From the NCBI GenBank assembly GCA_034933245.1, contig JAYFNX010000009.1, forward strand, positions 1-64,000: a stretch of 64,000 nt of DNA, written 5' to 3'. Below the pieces are notes generated by a model. It was not told the DNA's origin and made no database searches. It saw nothing but the letters and a program-made list of their open reading frames with translations. Below are positions 1-7,993 of the stretch, in pieces; position 1 is the first letter of the stretch; every line of letters starts with the position of its first letter. The translations under genes and the position numbers were made by a program. This DNA comes from Pelethousia sp034933245 (GTDB lineage: Bacteria; Bacillota; Clostridia; Christensenellales; CAG-138).

Positions 1-91
1 TCTTGGATGCGCCGCGCCTGTTACTTTGCGACAAAGCGGCTTTCGAACCGGGGGTTATGGCCCCAAGCCATGAATTTTCAACGCCTTTTCT

Positions 92-799
92 TTAGGCGAT
101 TTCCAAGGCAAGCTCCATCATCTGGGTAAAGGTTTCCTGCCGTTCCTGGGCTGTGCATTCCTCCCCGGTAACCAGGCTATCCGAAATGGTGCAGATGGCC
201 AGCGCGTTCTTGCCGGCCCGAGCCGCATTCATATACAGGGCTGCCGCCTCCATTTCCACAGCCAGCACGCCCATTTTCTGCCATTCCATGGTATGCAGGC
301 CGTCATCGTAGAAAAGATCGTTGGAAAGCAGGTTTCCTACATACGTGGGAAGGCTCATGCGTTCGGCCGCATCCACGGCTTTTTTCAAAAGAGACCAGCT
401 TGCAATGGGGGCAAAATGGCCCATTAATCCATACTGCTGGGCATAGTTGGAGTTGTAGCACGCCCCTTGACCGATCACGATACTGCGCAGCTTCAGATCC
501 GGGCTGATGGCGCCGGCGGACCCCACCCGAATAATGTTCTCCACGCCAAAGGTATGGAAAAGCTCATAGCTGTAAATTCCAATGCTGGGCATACCCATGC
601 CGCTGGCCATAACGGATACCCGTTTGCCTTTATAAAAACCGGTGTGCCCTTGTACGCCGCGAACGTTGTTCACAAGCTTCGAATTTTCGAGGTAGGTTTC
701 GGCAATAAACTTCGCCCGGAGCGGATCTCCCGGCATAAGGACGGTGGGGGCAAACGCGGCGGGATCGGCATGAATGTGCGGGGTAGCTGTGATGGGCAT
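92..799 (-). CDS. deoD: Purine nucleoside phosphorylase, DeoD type
   Basis: Cytosolic enzyme of purine salvage that splits purine (deoxy)nucleosides with phosphate into base and (deoxy)ribose-1-phosphate. The 235 aa length is that of the hexameric DeoD family. Visible family blocks are the N-terminal MPGDPLRAKFIAETYL phosphate-binding region, RVGSAGAI in the middle, VLAVEMEAAALY around residue 180 and the ISDSL segment near the C terminus that carries the catalytic Asp. It is the last gene of a minus-strand run after rmuC, with a 4-base gap, so it is probably co-transcribed. It ends in TAA. The 91 bases between its stop and the window edge show no gene. Confidence 0.95.
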   Translation of the reverse strand: MPITATPHIHADPAAFAPTVLMPGDPLRAKFIAETYLENSKLVNNVRGVQGHTGFYKGKRVSVMASGMGMPSIGIYSYELFHTFGVENIIRVGSAGAISPDLKLRSIVIGQGACYNSNYAQQYGLMGHFAPIASWSLLKKAVDAAERMSLPTYVGNLLSNDLFYDDGLHTMEWQKMGVLAVEMEAAALYMNAARAGKNALAICTISDSLVTGEECTAQERQETFTQMMELALEIA

Positions 800-803
800 G
801 GTC

Positions 804-2147
804 TTATTCCTCCTCGTCGGTATAGTCGTCCTGGGTTGTAATCTCCACTGTATCCTCGGGCAAATAAAGCGGTACTTCCGAGGCGGGCATGGCCGTAACG
901 GTTTTCAGGCGGGATTGAATGCGCCGGGTGCGCACGCCGATGAGGGTGTCCAGCTCATTGTTGGCCCGGGTAAGCTGCTTCTGCGTTCGCGAGAGCACCT
1001 CGTGAAACCGGTCGAACTCAGTCTTGACGGCGCTGAGCACCTTCCATACCTCGCCGCTGCGCCGCTGAATCGCCACGGAGCGGAATCCCATCTGCAGGCT
1101 GTTGAGCAGGGCCGCCATGGTAGAGGGGCCGGCGATGTTCACCCGGTATTCCGCTTGCAGCCGTTCGATAAGGCCCAGCCGCACGGCCTCGGCATAAAGC
1201 CCTTCCGTCGGCAAAAACATGATGCCGAATTCCGTGGTATGAGGCGGGTCAATATACTTATCCCGAATATCCTTGGCAAAACCCCGCATCCTGGTCTTCA
1301 ACGCTTCCTGGCAGGCCTTTACCCGGCCGGGATCCCCGGCGTCGTAAGCATCCATGAGATCGCCGTAGGCATCCATGGGAAACTTGGAATCAATCGGCAG
1401 CAGCACATGGCCCGCATCGTCTCCCGGCAGGCGGATGGCAAACTCCACCCGTTCCCTGCCCCGCGGGCTTGTAAGGGCGTTCTTCTCGTATTGTTCGGGG
1501 GTAAGGATTTCCGTTAGAATTGCCTCCAGTTGGATTTCACCCAGGGTTCCCCGTGTTTTCACGTTGGAGAGCACCTTTTTTAGATCTCCTACACCCACCG
1601 CCAAGCTCTGCATCTCCCCCAAGCCCTTATAAACCTGTTCCAGCCGTTCGTTCACCAGCTTGAAAGATTGGGTCATGCGCTCATCCAGGGTTTTTTGCAG
1701 CTTTTCATCCACCACCTGGCGCATCTCGTCCAGGCGTTTGTTGTTATCCGTCTGAAGGGCGCCCAGGCGCTGCTCCATGGTCCCCCGGATATTCTCCAAT
1801 TTCTGCTCGTTTTCCAGGGCGCTGGTCTTGAGCCGGTTCTCCATCTGCGCGCTCATGCCCAACAGGCCACGCTGGATCTCCGCTAGTTTTTCGCCTTGCG
1901 CCCGGCCCAGGGCTGTTTGGTTATCCATAAGAAGGGAGCCCATGGAGCGGACGCTTCGCTGCACGGTCTCACCCAGCTCCGCCCGCAGAGCGCGCTGGCT
2001 CTCTGAAAATTCCCGGTGTAAATCGTCCATCTCCCGCCGCCGCATCGCCGCCTCCCCCGCCATGCCGGCGAGTTTGGCAAGCGTTATCACCAGCAGCACA
2101 ACCGCAGCAACGGCAAATGCCAACGTGGCCCATAGCAGCGTTATCAT
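804..2147 (-). CDS. rmuC: DNA recombination protein RmuC
   Basis: RmuC-family protein of 447 aa, a predicted nuclease-fold protein linked to limiting recombination at inverted repeats. One N-terminal membrane helix (about residues 2-25) is followed by a long coiled coil (about 30-190) rich in Glu, Gln and Arg, and then the conserved RmuC domain with LPIDSKFPMDAY and the PTEGLYAEA segment. The open frame extends 13 codons further upstream, but the ATG at 2147 is preferred because a GAGG Shine-Dalgarno lies inside the stop region of the preceding S-component gene, which ends 4 bases upstream. The last residues are acidic (DDYTDEEE). Confidence 0.9.
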   Translation of the reverse strand: MITLLWATLAFAVAAVVLLVITLAKLAGMAGEAAMRRREMDDLHREFSESQRALRAELGETVQRSVRSMGSLLMDNQTALGRAQGEKLAEIQRGLLGMSAQMENRLKTSALENEQKLENIRGTMEQRLGALQTDNNKRLDEMRQVVDEKLQKTLDERMTQSFKLVNERLEQVYKGLGEMQSLAVGVGDLKKVLSNVKTRGTLGEIQLEAILTEILTPEQYEKNALTSPRGRERVEFAIRLPGDDAGHVLLPIDSKFPMDAYGDLMDAYDAGDPGRVKACQEALKTRMRGFAKDIRDKYIDPPHTTEFGIMFLPTEGLYAEAVRLGLIERLQAEYRVNIAGPSTMAALLNSLQMGFRSVAIQRRSGEVWKVLSAVKTEFDRFHEVLSRTQKQLTRANNELDTLIGVRTRRIQSRLKTVTAMPASEVPLYLPEDTVEITTQDDYTDEEE

Positions 2148-2151
2148 GGCT

Positions 2152-2670
2152 CTATGCCTCGCCCTTGCGGCCCAGAACCCTGTCAATCGCCTGAATCAGG
2201 AACAGGCCCAACGTTGCGCCGCCTACATACTGGATGAGGTTAAAGAGCAGCCCCGCCGCTGCGGGAGCGGCGCCATAGAGCGCGCATTCATAGAGGAAAT
2301 AGCCCAGCGGCATCACCAGCCCACCCAGGGCAACGGCCAGAAGCCGGCTTTTAAAGGAGCCTGTACCCCTTGCCATCAGCTTGCCCGCCACCAAGGCCAT
2401 CAGCCCTTTTATCACCAGTGTGGCCGGCGCATACAGGGCGCTGCCCAAGATCAAGTCCGCTGCGGCGCTACCTATGCCCGCCGCCAGCGCGCCCCATCCA
2501 CCGCCCAGCATATAGGCGCAGGTATAAACGATGGCGTCACCCACATTTACGTATGCGCCTGTCATATTGGGAATGGGAATGACCATGGATATGGTTACTA
2601 CGGTTACTAAAGCGCACAGCATGGCAATGCGCACGGTCAAGCGTACTTTTTCATCGGTTTTTTTGGTCAT
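2152..2670 (-). CDS. ECF transporter S component (vitamin-type, substrate unknown)
   Basis: Integral membrane protein of 172 aa with about five to six hydrophobic segments. It resembles substrate-binding S components of energy-coupling-factor transporters: a short basic N terminus, then MVIPIPNMTGAYVNVGDAIV and a GGGWGALAAGIGSAAADL loop typical of the family. S components capture a vitamin or precursor and pair with EcfA1/EcfA2/EcfT, which are encoded about 1.2 to 3.7 kb upstream on the same strand. The YVNVGD motif recalls HmpT/YkoE-like pyridoxine or hydroxymethylpyrimidine carriers, but the substrate cannot be read from sequence. It ends in a genuine TAG stop. Confidence 0.8.
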   Translation of the reverse strand: MTKKTDEKVRLTVRIAMLCALVTVVTISMVIPIPNMTGAYVNVGDAIVYTCAYMLGGGWGALAAGIGSAAADLILGSALYAPATLVIKGLMALVAGKLMARGTGSFKSRLLAVALGGLVMPLGYFLYECALYGAAPAAAGLLFNLIQYVGGATLGLFLIQAIDRVLGRKGEA

Positions 2671-2702
2671 TGTAATTACCTCTCGCTTTGTAATGTTTGT
2701 CC

Positions 2703-3482
2703 TTATTCCGAAAAATGGATATGGTTCTCCGTATCAAAGGCAGGATATTCCACACGCCAGAGGGTAAGCCCATGCGCCGGAGCCGTTGAGCCGGCATCTT
2801 CCCGCTGCCCCGTGGAAAGGGCGCGGGCCATGGCTTCCACGCTTCTTGTTCCGCCGCCGATTTCCAGCATGGTCCCCACCAAAATACGCACCATATTATA
2901 TAAGAAGCCGCTCCCGGCCACTTCGTAATAGAGAAGGCCCGGCGCTTCTCCCCGCTGCCATTGGGAAACATACACCGTGCGCCGCGTGGATTTCATTTCA
3001 GTTCCCGCAGCCTTAAAAGCGGCAAAGTCATGCGCTCCAAGCACAAGCGCCGCTGCTTCCTTCATAAGCGCAAGGTTCAAAGGATGGTGCACGTGCAGGG
3101 CCGTATTGCGCAAAAATGGATTGCCGTGGGGGCCGTGCCAGATTGTATAGCGGTAGTGCTTTTTCTCCACATCGAACCTAGCGTGAAAATCATCCGGCGA
3201 AACGCCGCTGTAAGCGATGCGTATATCCGGCGGCAGGCCTGCGTTTAAAGCAAAGGCGAACTTGTCCGGCGGCACGCGGCTTTTTGTATCGAAGTGGGCC
3301 ACCTGTGCCCTGGCGTGTACGCCGCTGTCCGTTCGGCCCGAGGCATGCAGGCGAATATCCTCCCCCGTAATCTTCTTTAGCTCCGTCTCCAGCCGTTCCT
3401 GCACGGAAAGACCGTTGGGTTGGGTCTGCCAGCCTACATAGCCCGTACCGTCGTATTGAATAATCATGCGGATACGGCTCAT
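2703..3482 (-). CDS. truA: tRNA pseudouridine synthase A
   Basis: Isomerises uridines 38-40 of the tRNA anticodon stem to pseudouridine. The 259 aa length matches TruA. The N-terminal RMIIQYDGTGYVGWQTQPNG block and the catalytic loop GRTDSGVHARAQVAHF, with the nucleophilic Asp, are intact, and GSGFLYNMVRI is present near residue 200. Its start overlaps the stop of the preceding small gene by 4 bases, indicating translational coupling. Position just after the ecf genes is common in Bacillota. Confidence 0.96.
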   Translation of the reverse strand: MSRIRMIIQYDGTGYVGWQTQPNGLSVQERLETELKKITGEDIRLHASGRTDSGVHARAQVAHFDTKSRVPPDKFAFALNAGLPPDIRIAYSGVSPDDFHARFDVEKKHYRYTIWHGPHGNPFLRNTALHVHHPLNLALMKEAAALVLGAHDFAAFKAAGTEMKSTRRTVYVSQWQRGEAPGLLYYEVAGSGFLYNMVRILVGTMLEIGGGTRSVEAMARALSTGQREDAGSTAPAHGLTLWRVEYPAFDTENHIHFSE

Positions 3483-3907
3483 GGGGCGGCCTCTTTATCC
3501 AACGGCTTCAGGGCGCCGCCCAAGAGGGGCTGAATAAAACACAGCTCCGCCTCGCCATCCAACACGAAGAGGGTGATTACATCCTGGTTTCCCAGTGCGC
3601 ATAGCAACAACGTCACGTTGCCCGTTTTATTCACATCGCTTGGGAAGCCCCCCGCCATGCTGGCAGCCACGGCATCTTCCAGATTTACGCCGGAAAGAGC
3701 CTGCCCAATGGATTGGCCTTCGAAGCTGCCTGCGTTGTAAAGCTGCTCCGCTTCTACTGTATAGCCGCGAGTCCGTAGCATGGCGGCCAGGGGCTCGTTG
3801 GGATGCTGGCCGGAAAGGCCGTTCCATAGAACAAAGGCCAAGACCAGCACGCAGGCGCTGGCGATAAGCAGGATGATTCTCTGTTTTGCATTCATTTCCA
3901 TAGGCAT
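3479..3907 (-). CDS. Hypothetical small membrane-anchored protein
   Basis: 142 aa protein I cannot assign. It begins with a short polar stretch and one hydrophobic helix (about residues 10-30, IILLIASACVLVLAFVLW) that could be an uncleaved anchor or a signal peptide, so the remaining ~110 residues probably face outside. The soluble part has no cysteine motif or repeat that I recognise. It is locked between ecfT (start overlaps the ecfT stop by one base) and truA (4-base overlap), so it is certainly part of this operon. The ATG codons at Met3 and Met5 are alternative starts. Confidence 0.65.
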   Translation of the reverse strand: MPMEMNAKQRIILLIASACVLVLAFVLWNGLSGQHPNEPLAAMLRTRGYTVEAEQLYNAGSFEGQSIGQALSGVNLEDAVAASMAGGFPSDVNKTGNVTLLLCALGNQDVITLFVLDGEAELCFIQPLLGGALKPLDKEAAP

Positions 3908-4710
3908 TAAATAAGCGCCTGGACGGCTACTATTAAGGCGATTAGCCCAAGGGTAACGGATGCCGCATAGGCATCCCGAAGGGCAAAGCGCAGCACATGC
4001 ATGCGCGTGCGGCCCTCGCCCCCGTGGTAACAGCGGCTTTCCATGGCCATGGCCAATTCATCCGCCCGGCGGAAAGCGCTTACGAACAGCGGCACCAAGA
4101 TGGGCACCATGGCCTTGGCCCGCTGAAGGATATTGCCGGATTCCAAATCCGCCCCCCTGGAAAGCTGGGCCTTCATGATCTTATCCGCCTCCTCTAAAAG
4201 AGTGGGAATAAAACGCAGGGCAATGGTCATCATCATGGCCAGCTCGTGAGCTGGAAATTTCAACGCGGCAAAGGGGCTTAAAAGGCGCTCCAACCCATCC
4301 GTCAACGCAATAGGGGTGGTGGTAAGTGTCATAAGGGAGGTTCCCGCCACCAGAAGCATGAGCCTAAGCGCAATGTAGCAGGCTTGCCACATGCCGCCTG
4401 TGGTAATATGGATAACCCACCAGTCCCAAAGTGGCGTTCCGCTTTTAATCATGAGCAGATTCAACACAAACATGAAAATTAAAATCCATCTAAGGGGCTT
4501 GAGGGCACGCCACAGATAGCTAAGCGGCACCTGGGCCAGCAAAGTAGCCCCCACCGTAAAGACGGCTACCGGTAAAAACAGCCATATATCCCGCACGATG
4601 AACACGGCCACGATATAGGCAATCATGAGCAGAAGCTTGGTTCGCGGGTCCAGGCGATGAACAGGGGAATTCCCCGGGAAATATTGGCCCAAGGTAATAT
4701 CCTTAAACAT
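3907..4710 (-). CDS. ecfT: Energy-coupling factor transporter transmembrane protein EcfT
   Basis: 267 aa scaffold subunit of the ECF importer, which transmits ATPase movement to the S component. About five membrane helices are visible, then the cytoplasmic coupling region with Ala-Arg-Gly-type signatures (LSRGADLE and later SRCYHGGEGRTRM) that dock on the two ATPases. The frame continues 76 codons upstream but that part is out-of-frame ecfA2 sequence. The ATG at 4710 has a GAAAGGAGG Shine-Dalgarno and overlaps the end of ecfA2 by 8 bases. Confidence 0.92.
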   Translation of the reverse strand: MFKDITLGQYFPGNSPVHRLDPRTKLLLMIAYIVAVFIVRDIWLFLPVAVFTVGATLLAQVPLSYLWRALKPLRWILIFMFVLNLLMIKSGTPLWDWWVIHITTGGMWQACYIALRLMLLVAGTSLMTLTTTPIALTDGLERLLSPFAALKFPAHELAMMMTIALRFIPTLLEEADKIMKAQLSRGADLESGNILQRAKAMVPILVPLFVSAFRRADELAMAMESRCYHGGEGRTRMHVLRFALRDAYAASVTLGLIALIVAVQALI

Positions 4711-5554
4711 GGTCTTTCCTCCTTTCAAGAAGGAAAGCAGCGAGGGTTTCTGCTTCGTATAAGGATGGGATCGCCATTCCCCGCGCCCGCAGGGCCGCCG
4801 CCAGTTTGCACGGGGCTGGCAAGTCCAAGCCGATGGCGCACAATTCTTCTTCTTGAGCAAAGACCTCCTCCTGCCTGCCCACGCGCACCAACTTCCCTTC
4901 GCTAAGCACGGCGATACGCCCGGCGCACCGGGCCACATCCTCCATGGAATGGGAAACCATCACCACCGCGCAGCCAATCTCGCTGCGCAGGTTATCGATG
5001 GTGTGGAGAATATCCAAACGGCCCACCGGGTCCAGGCCGGCCATTGGCTCGTCCAGCACTAGGTAGCGGGGGCGCATGGCGATGACGCCCGCCAAAGCGG
5101 CCCGCCGTTTTTCGCCGCCGCTGAGCTCAAAGGGGGATTTCTCCCCAAATTTTCCATGGGGCAGCCCTACCAATTCCATGGCCTCCCGCACTCTTGCATC
5201 TATTTCTTTTTCATTTAGGCCCATGTTTCTTGGCCCATAGGCCACATCCTTGGCCACGGTTTCCTCAAAAAGCTGATATTCCGGATATTGAAAAACCAGC
5301 CCCACGCCGTGCCGCGCACGTGCCCTCTGCTTTTTATCCGCCATATCCAGGCCATCTACCAACACCCGGCCCGATGTGGGCTGCAAGAGGCCGCCCAAAA
5401 GCTGCACCAAGGTGCTTTTCCCGCTGCCCGTATGGCCGATAAGCCCAAGGAATTCCCCGTTATTTACGGTGAGGGAAACGTTCTGCACCGCCCGCTGGGC
5501 TAAGGCGCTGCCCTGCATATATACATAAGTAAGCTGTTCTAGTTGTATTGGCAT
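4703..5554 (-). CDS. ecfA2: Energy-coupling factor transporter ATPase EcfA2
   Basis: 283 aa ABC ATPase of the ECF module. Walker A is GHTGSGKST, the Q-loop region is GLVFQYPEYQLFEET, the signature is FELSGGEKRRAALAGV, Walker B is YLVLDEPMAGLDP and the switch His is in MVSHSMEDVA. The FQYPEYQLFEET form is typical of EcfA2 as opposed to EcfA1. The frame offers an upstream Met 11 codons earlier; MPIQLEQL at 5554 matches family N termini and overlaps the ecfA1 stop by 16 bases. Confidence 0.93.
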   Translation of the reverse strand: MPIQLEQLTYVYMQGSALAQRAVQNVSLTVNNGEFLGLIGHTGSGKSTLVQLLGGLLQPTSGRVLVDGLDMADKKQRARARHGVGLVFQYPEYQLFEETVAKDVAYGPRNMGLNEKEIDARVREAMELVGLPHGKFGEKSPFELSGGEKRRAALAGVIAMRPRYLVLDEPMAGLDPVGRLDILHTIDNLRSEIGCAVVMVSHSMEDVARCAGRIAVLSEGKLVRVGRQEEVFAQEEELCAIGLDLPAPCKLAAALRARGMAIPSLYEAETLAAFLLERRKDHV

Positions 5555-6351
5555 ATCGCTTCCGCCAGTTCCTCTATTGTTAGGCACATGGGCAGTTCCA
5601 TCCCGCCCTTTTCCAGCATGTTCCGCATACGTACCACAGGAGGCAAATCCAGCCGGTGTCCTTTGAGCATTTCCTCCTGGGCAAACACCTCCCGGGGCGG
5701 GCCCTCCGTTATCAGATGACCGCCGGCCATCACCACGACGCGGTCACACAAGGCCGCCTCCTCCATATGCTGTGTAATCATCACCACGGTGATGCCCTGT
5801 TTGTGAAGAGCCTGCAGAATGTGCAGCACATCCCGCCTTCCTCGCGGGTCCAGCATGGCGGTGGCTTCGTCCAACACCAGTACTTCCGGCCCCATGGCCA
5901 GCATTCCCGCAATGGCGATGCGCTGCTTTTGCCCCCCCGAAAGCATGTGCGGGGCTTTTTTGGCAAATCCTTCCATGCCCACGGCACAAAGGGCCTCATC
6001 CACGCGCCTTCGTATTTCGCTGCTTTCCATTCCGAGGTTTTCCGGCCCAAAGGCCACATCTTCCTCCACCACGGTGGTCACGAGCTGGTTGTCCGGGTTT
6101 TGAAATACCATGCCCACCTTCTGCCGGATGGCCAAGGTATTGGCTTGGGATCTTGTATCCAGCCCATCCACGGTAACAGCGCCCGCATCCGGAAGTAAAA
6201 GGGCGTTCAAGTGCTTTGCCAGTGTGCTTTTTCCGCTGCCGTTGTGCCCCACAACCGCCAGCAGTTCTCCATCCTCGATGGTGAGAGAAATATCCTCTAG
6301 GGCGGCGTTCTCCGCATCGTACCGGTATGTCACATGGTCCAGGGTTATCAT
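5539..6351 (-). CDS. ecfA1: Energy-coupling factor transporter ATPase EcfA1
   Basis: 270 aa ABC ATPase, partner of EcfA2. Walker A GHNGSGKST, GMVFQNPDNQLVTTVVEEDV Q-loop region, signature HMLSGGQKQRIAIAG, Walker B VLVLDEATAMLDP and switch His in ITQHMEEA are all present. A GTG three bases upstream could also start the gene; the ATG at 6351 has the better spacing (7 bases) to GGAGG. It is first in the operon, directly behind a good promoter, and ends in TAG. Confidence 0.93.
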   Translation of the reverse strand: MITLDHVTYRYDAENAALEDISLTIEDGELLAVVGHNGSGKSTLAKHLNALLLPDAGAVTVDGLDTRSQANTLAIRQKVGMVFQNPDNQLVTTVVEEDVAFGPENLGMESSEIRRRVDEALCAVGMEGFAKKAPHMLSGGQKQRIAIAGMLAMGPEVLVLDEATAMLDPRGRRDVLHILQALHKQGITVVMITQHMEEAALCDRVVVMAGGHLITEGPPREVFAQEEMLKGHRLDLPPVVRMRNMLEKGGMELPMCLTIEELAEAICQYN

Positions 6352-6401
6352 CACGTTTCCTCCACCGCAGTCTATAAGGCGGGATTCTTTGTTAACAATT
6401 C

Positions 6402-6430
6402 ATTATACCTTACCCCCGTTTTTATTACAA
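6402..6430 (-). promoter_or_regulatory. Promoter of the ecfA1 operon
   Basis: On the minus strand TTGTAA (6425-6430) is followed after 17 bases by a perfect TATAAT (6402-6407), with a start expected near 6395, about 45 bases before ecfA1. The leader is too short for a riboswitch. It overlaps face to face with the plus-strand promoter of the next gene. Confidence 0.7.
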
Positions 6431-6438
6431 TGTGCTTA

Positions 6439-6447
6439 TGTTATAAT
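6439..6447 (+). promoter_or_regulatory. Extended -10 promoter of the zinc-ribbon gene
   Basis: TG at 6439-6440, one base, then TATAAT at 6442-6447, an extended -10 element about 35 bases before the start codon. The -35 position (6419-6424) is only T-rich. The promoter lies next to the divergent ecfA1 promoter. Confidence 0.5.
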
Positions 6448-6481
6448 GCTTTCATACGCTATATAAGGAGGTATATTGGAT

Positions 6482-6892
6482 ATGGTCTGCCCGAACTGCG
6501 GTAAAGAAAATGATTTTGGTACGGTGTTTTGCATAGGCTGCGGTGCCAAAATGCCCGAAATTCCCTCTCAGTCCGCCAACGGTGCGTACGGCGAAACGCC
6601 ACCCCAACAGAGCGTTTATCCTCAGCAAGCAACAAGCGGCGTTCTGGGCGTGGGCGAATTTACCCTTATGGAACTCATCGCCCGGATTCCCATTGTCAAT
6701 CTGGTGATGTTCTGCGTGTGGGGATTTGGCGGGGATGCCAATGAAACCAAGCGGAATTGGGCCCGTTCCAGGCTTATTTGGCTGGGCATCGGCGTAGCGC
6801 TCTCCATCATCGGCTTTCTGATCGGGGTGGGCCTCGCCGGCGCCGTGGCTTCTGCTTTTTCTGAGCTGACAAGCTATATGGCCCTTTATTAA
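6482..6892 (+). CDS. Zinc-ribbon membrane protein of unknown role
   Basis: 136 aa. The N terminus MVCPNCGKENDFGTVFCIGCGAKMP is a zinc ribbon with two CxxC pairs. A Pro/Gln-rich linker (about 30-55) follows, then two hydrophobic segments (about 60-80 and 98-125). It resembles the many Bacillota proteins that join a cytoplasmic zinc ribbon to a small membrane domain; the function is unknown. The ATG at 6482 is 10 bases from AAGGAGG; a TTG at 6476 is in frame but only 4 bases away. It is divergent from ecfA1 and monocistronic. Confidence 0.75.
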   Translation: MVCPNCGKENDFGTVFCIGCGAKMPEIPSQSANGAYGETPPQQSVYPQQATSGVLGVGEFTLMELIARIPIVNLVMFCVWGFGGDANETKRNWARSRLIWLGIGVALSIIGFLIGVGLAGAVASAFSELTSYMALY

Positions 6893-6934
6893 TCCTCTTG
6901 GAAGTCTTTACGTGCCGGTTTGTGCATCTTCTAA

Positions 6935-6994
6935 GCTCCACCGTTGAAAAAATGCGGTAGGCTTTCTATTGCGGCTTTGCCAACGCGGTGGAGC
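6935..6994. repeat. Imperfect long inverted repeat, unexplained
   Basis: GCTCCACCG (6935-6943) is the exact reverse complement of CGGTGGAGC (6986-6994), and the pairing continues with TTG/CAA after a 2-base bulge, giving about 12 pairs around a ~35-base loop. No T-run follows on either strand, so it is not a standard terminator. Confidence 0.4.
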
Positions 6995-7025
6995 GATGTA
7001 TGTGGTAACGCATTCCTTCCCCGGC

Positions 7026-7054
7026 TTGTAACCCCTCGCCCACTCCGCTATAAT
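7026..7054 (+). promoter_or_regulatory. Promoter of the second S-component gene
   Basis: TTGTAA (7026-7031), 17 bases, TATAAT (7049-7054). The -10 covers the upstream in-frame ATG at 7053, which therefore cannot be the translation start. Confidence 0.7.
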
Positions 7055-7088
7055 GGTGGTACCATACTGGAAGGAGACAAGCGTTATT

Positions 7089-7622
7089 ATGCTAAATTCC
7101 ACGCCTACGCGCCGTCTGTCCACTGCCGCGCTTTGCTTGGCCATGGCGGTTCTTTTACCCCAATTTTTTCATGCAATTCCCAACTTTGGGTCCATTTTTT
7201 TGCCCATGCATCTTCCCGTGCTTCTTTGCGGGTTTATTTGCGGTTGGAAATATGGTCTGCTTTGCGGCATGTTCGCCCCTGTTCTTAGTTTTTTGCTTGC
7301 GGGTATGCCCGGTGCCATGATTCTTCCCGGCATGGTATGTGAGCTGGCCGTTTACGGTCTGGTCACGGGGCTTCTCTTCCCCCGCATGCATACCCAAAGC
7401 TGGATTGCGGATATCTATTTTTCTCTGCTTCCGGCTATGCTTCTGGGCAGGGTATTTCTGGGCTTGACGAACGGTCTGGTATTCCTGGCCGGGCAATATA
7501 CCTTTCAAGTCTTCCTGGCAGGCGCTTTTGTTACGGCCCTGCCCGGCATCCTGGTTCAGCTTGTGTTAACGCCAGCCTTGCTGTTTGCGTTAAAAAAAGC
7601 AAACCTGCTGCAATATGCCTGA
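7089..7622 (+). CDS. ECF transporter S component, second copy type
   Basis: 177 aa integral membrane protein with about six hydrophobic segments and almost no polar loops. The segment LPMHLPVLLCGFICGWKYGL followed by PVLSFLLAGMPGAM matches ECF S components of the broad ECF_trnsprt type. It probably shares the EcfA1A2T module encoded on the opposite strand just upstream. The substrate is not identifiable. The ATG at 7089 follows AAGGAG and lies 35 bases after the -10; there is no room for a riboswitch. Confidence 0.78.
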   Translation: MLNSTPTRRLSTAALCLAMAVLLPQFFHAIPNFGSIFLPMHLPVLLCGFICGWKYGLLCGMFAPVLSFLLAGMPGAMILPGMVCELAVYGLVTGLLFPRMHTQSWIADIYFSLLPAMLLGRVFLGLTNGLVFLAGQYTFQVFLAGAFVTALPGILVQLVLTPALLFALKKANLLQYA

Positions 7623-7631
7623 CCTGGATCG

Positions 7632-7868
7632 CTAACCTTTTCCCTCCCTTTTGCACCGGCCTGGATTTGACGCCATGCCCGTCCGGATACAGGCGGCCCT
7701 TTCTGCGACGAGGCACGAGCATACCGGAACCTCCCGGCATGGGGGCTTTTCTTTCGGACAAATGTAATGTACCCCGATTGATCGCCCCGCCGACATCAGG
7801 CGCATCGGCCAGCCTGCGCATCCAGGGACCGAATGGGTTCCGCACATAAGCGCTTGCATATTCTGCAT
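7632..7868 (-). CDS. Doubtful small cysteine-rich ORF with a strong SD
   Basis: Possible 78 aa protein, not recognised. It holds about nine cysteines, seven of them in the second half (YICPKEKPPCREVPVCSC and following). The support is translational: AGGAGG lies exactly 8 bases before the ATG. Against it, the composition (Arg, Gly, Pro, Cys) is like random translation of GC-rich DNA and the region has no other gene. The Shine-Dalgarno is buried in a 14-bp hairpin (7872-7934). Low confidence. Confidence 0.25.
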   Translation of the reverse strand: MQNMQALMCGTHSVPGCAGWPMRLMSAGRSIGVHYICPKEKPPCREVPVCSCLVAERAACIRTGMASNPGRCKREGKG

Positions 7869-7871
7869 AGC

Positions 7872-7934
7872 AAAACCTCCTTCTGTCGCTTGCCAACCCG
7901 CGAATCCGCAGGCGCTTCGGCAGAAGGAGGTTTT
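7872..7934. repeat. 14-bp perfect inverted repeat that masks an SD
   Basis: AAAACCTCCTTCTG (7872-7885) and CAGAAGGAGGTTTT (7921-7934) are exact reverse complements around a 35-base loop. In a minus-strand RNA the 3' arm contains the AGGAGG of the ORF that starts at 7868. Confidence 0.75.
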
Positions 7935-7963
7935 CCACATGGTTGGGCCAGTTATTGCATCGG

Positions 7964-7993
7964 GCTTAGGCCTTTGCCTGGTAAGCTTTTTTT
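7964..7993 (+). terminator. Rho-independent terminator (plus strand)
   Basis: GCTTA/TAAGC and GGC/GCC pair with a 3-base bulge, followed by seven T (7987-7993). It could end transcription from the S-component gene, about 340 bases upstream. Confidence 0.5.

Noticed and set aside
1..91. Gene or terminator at the left edge
   Set aside because: No open frame with family motifs and no hairpin with a T-run could be supported.
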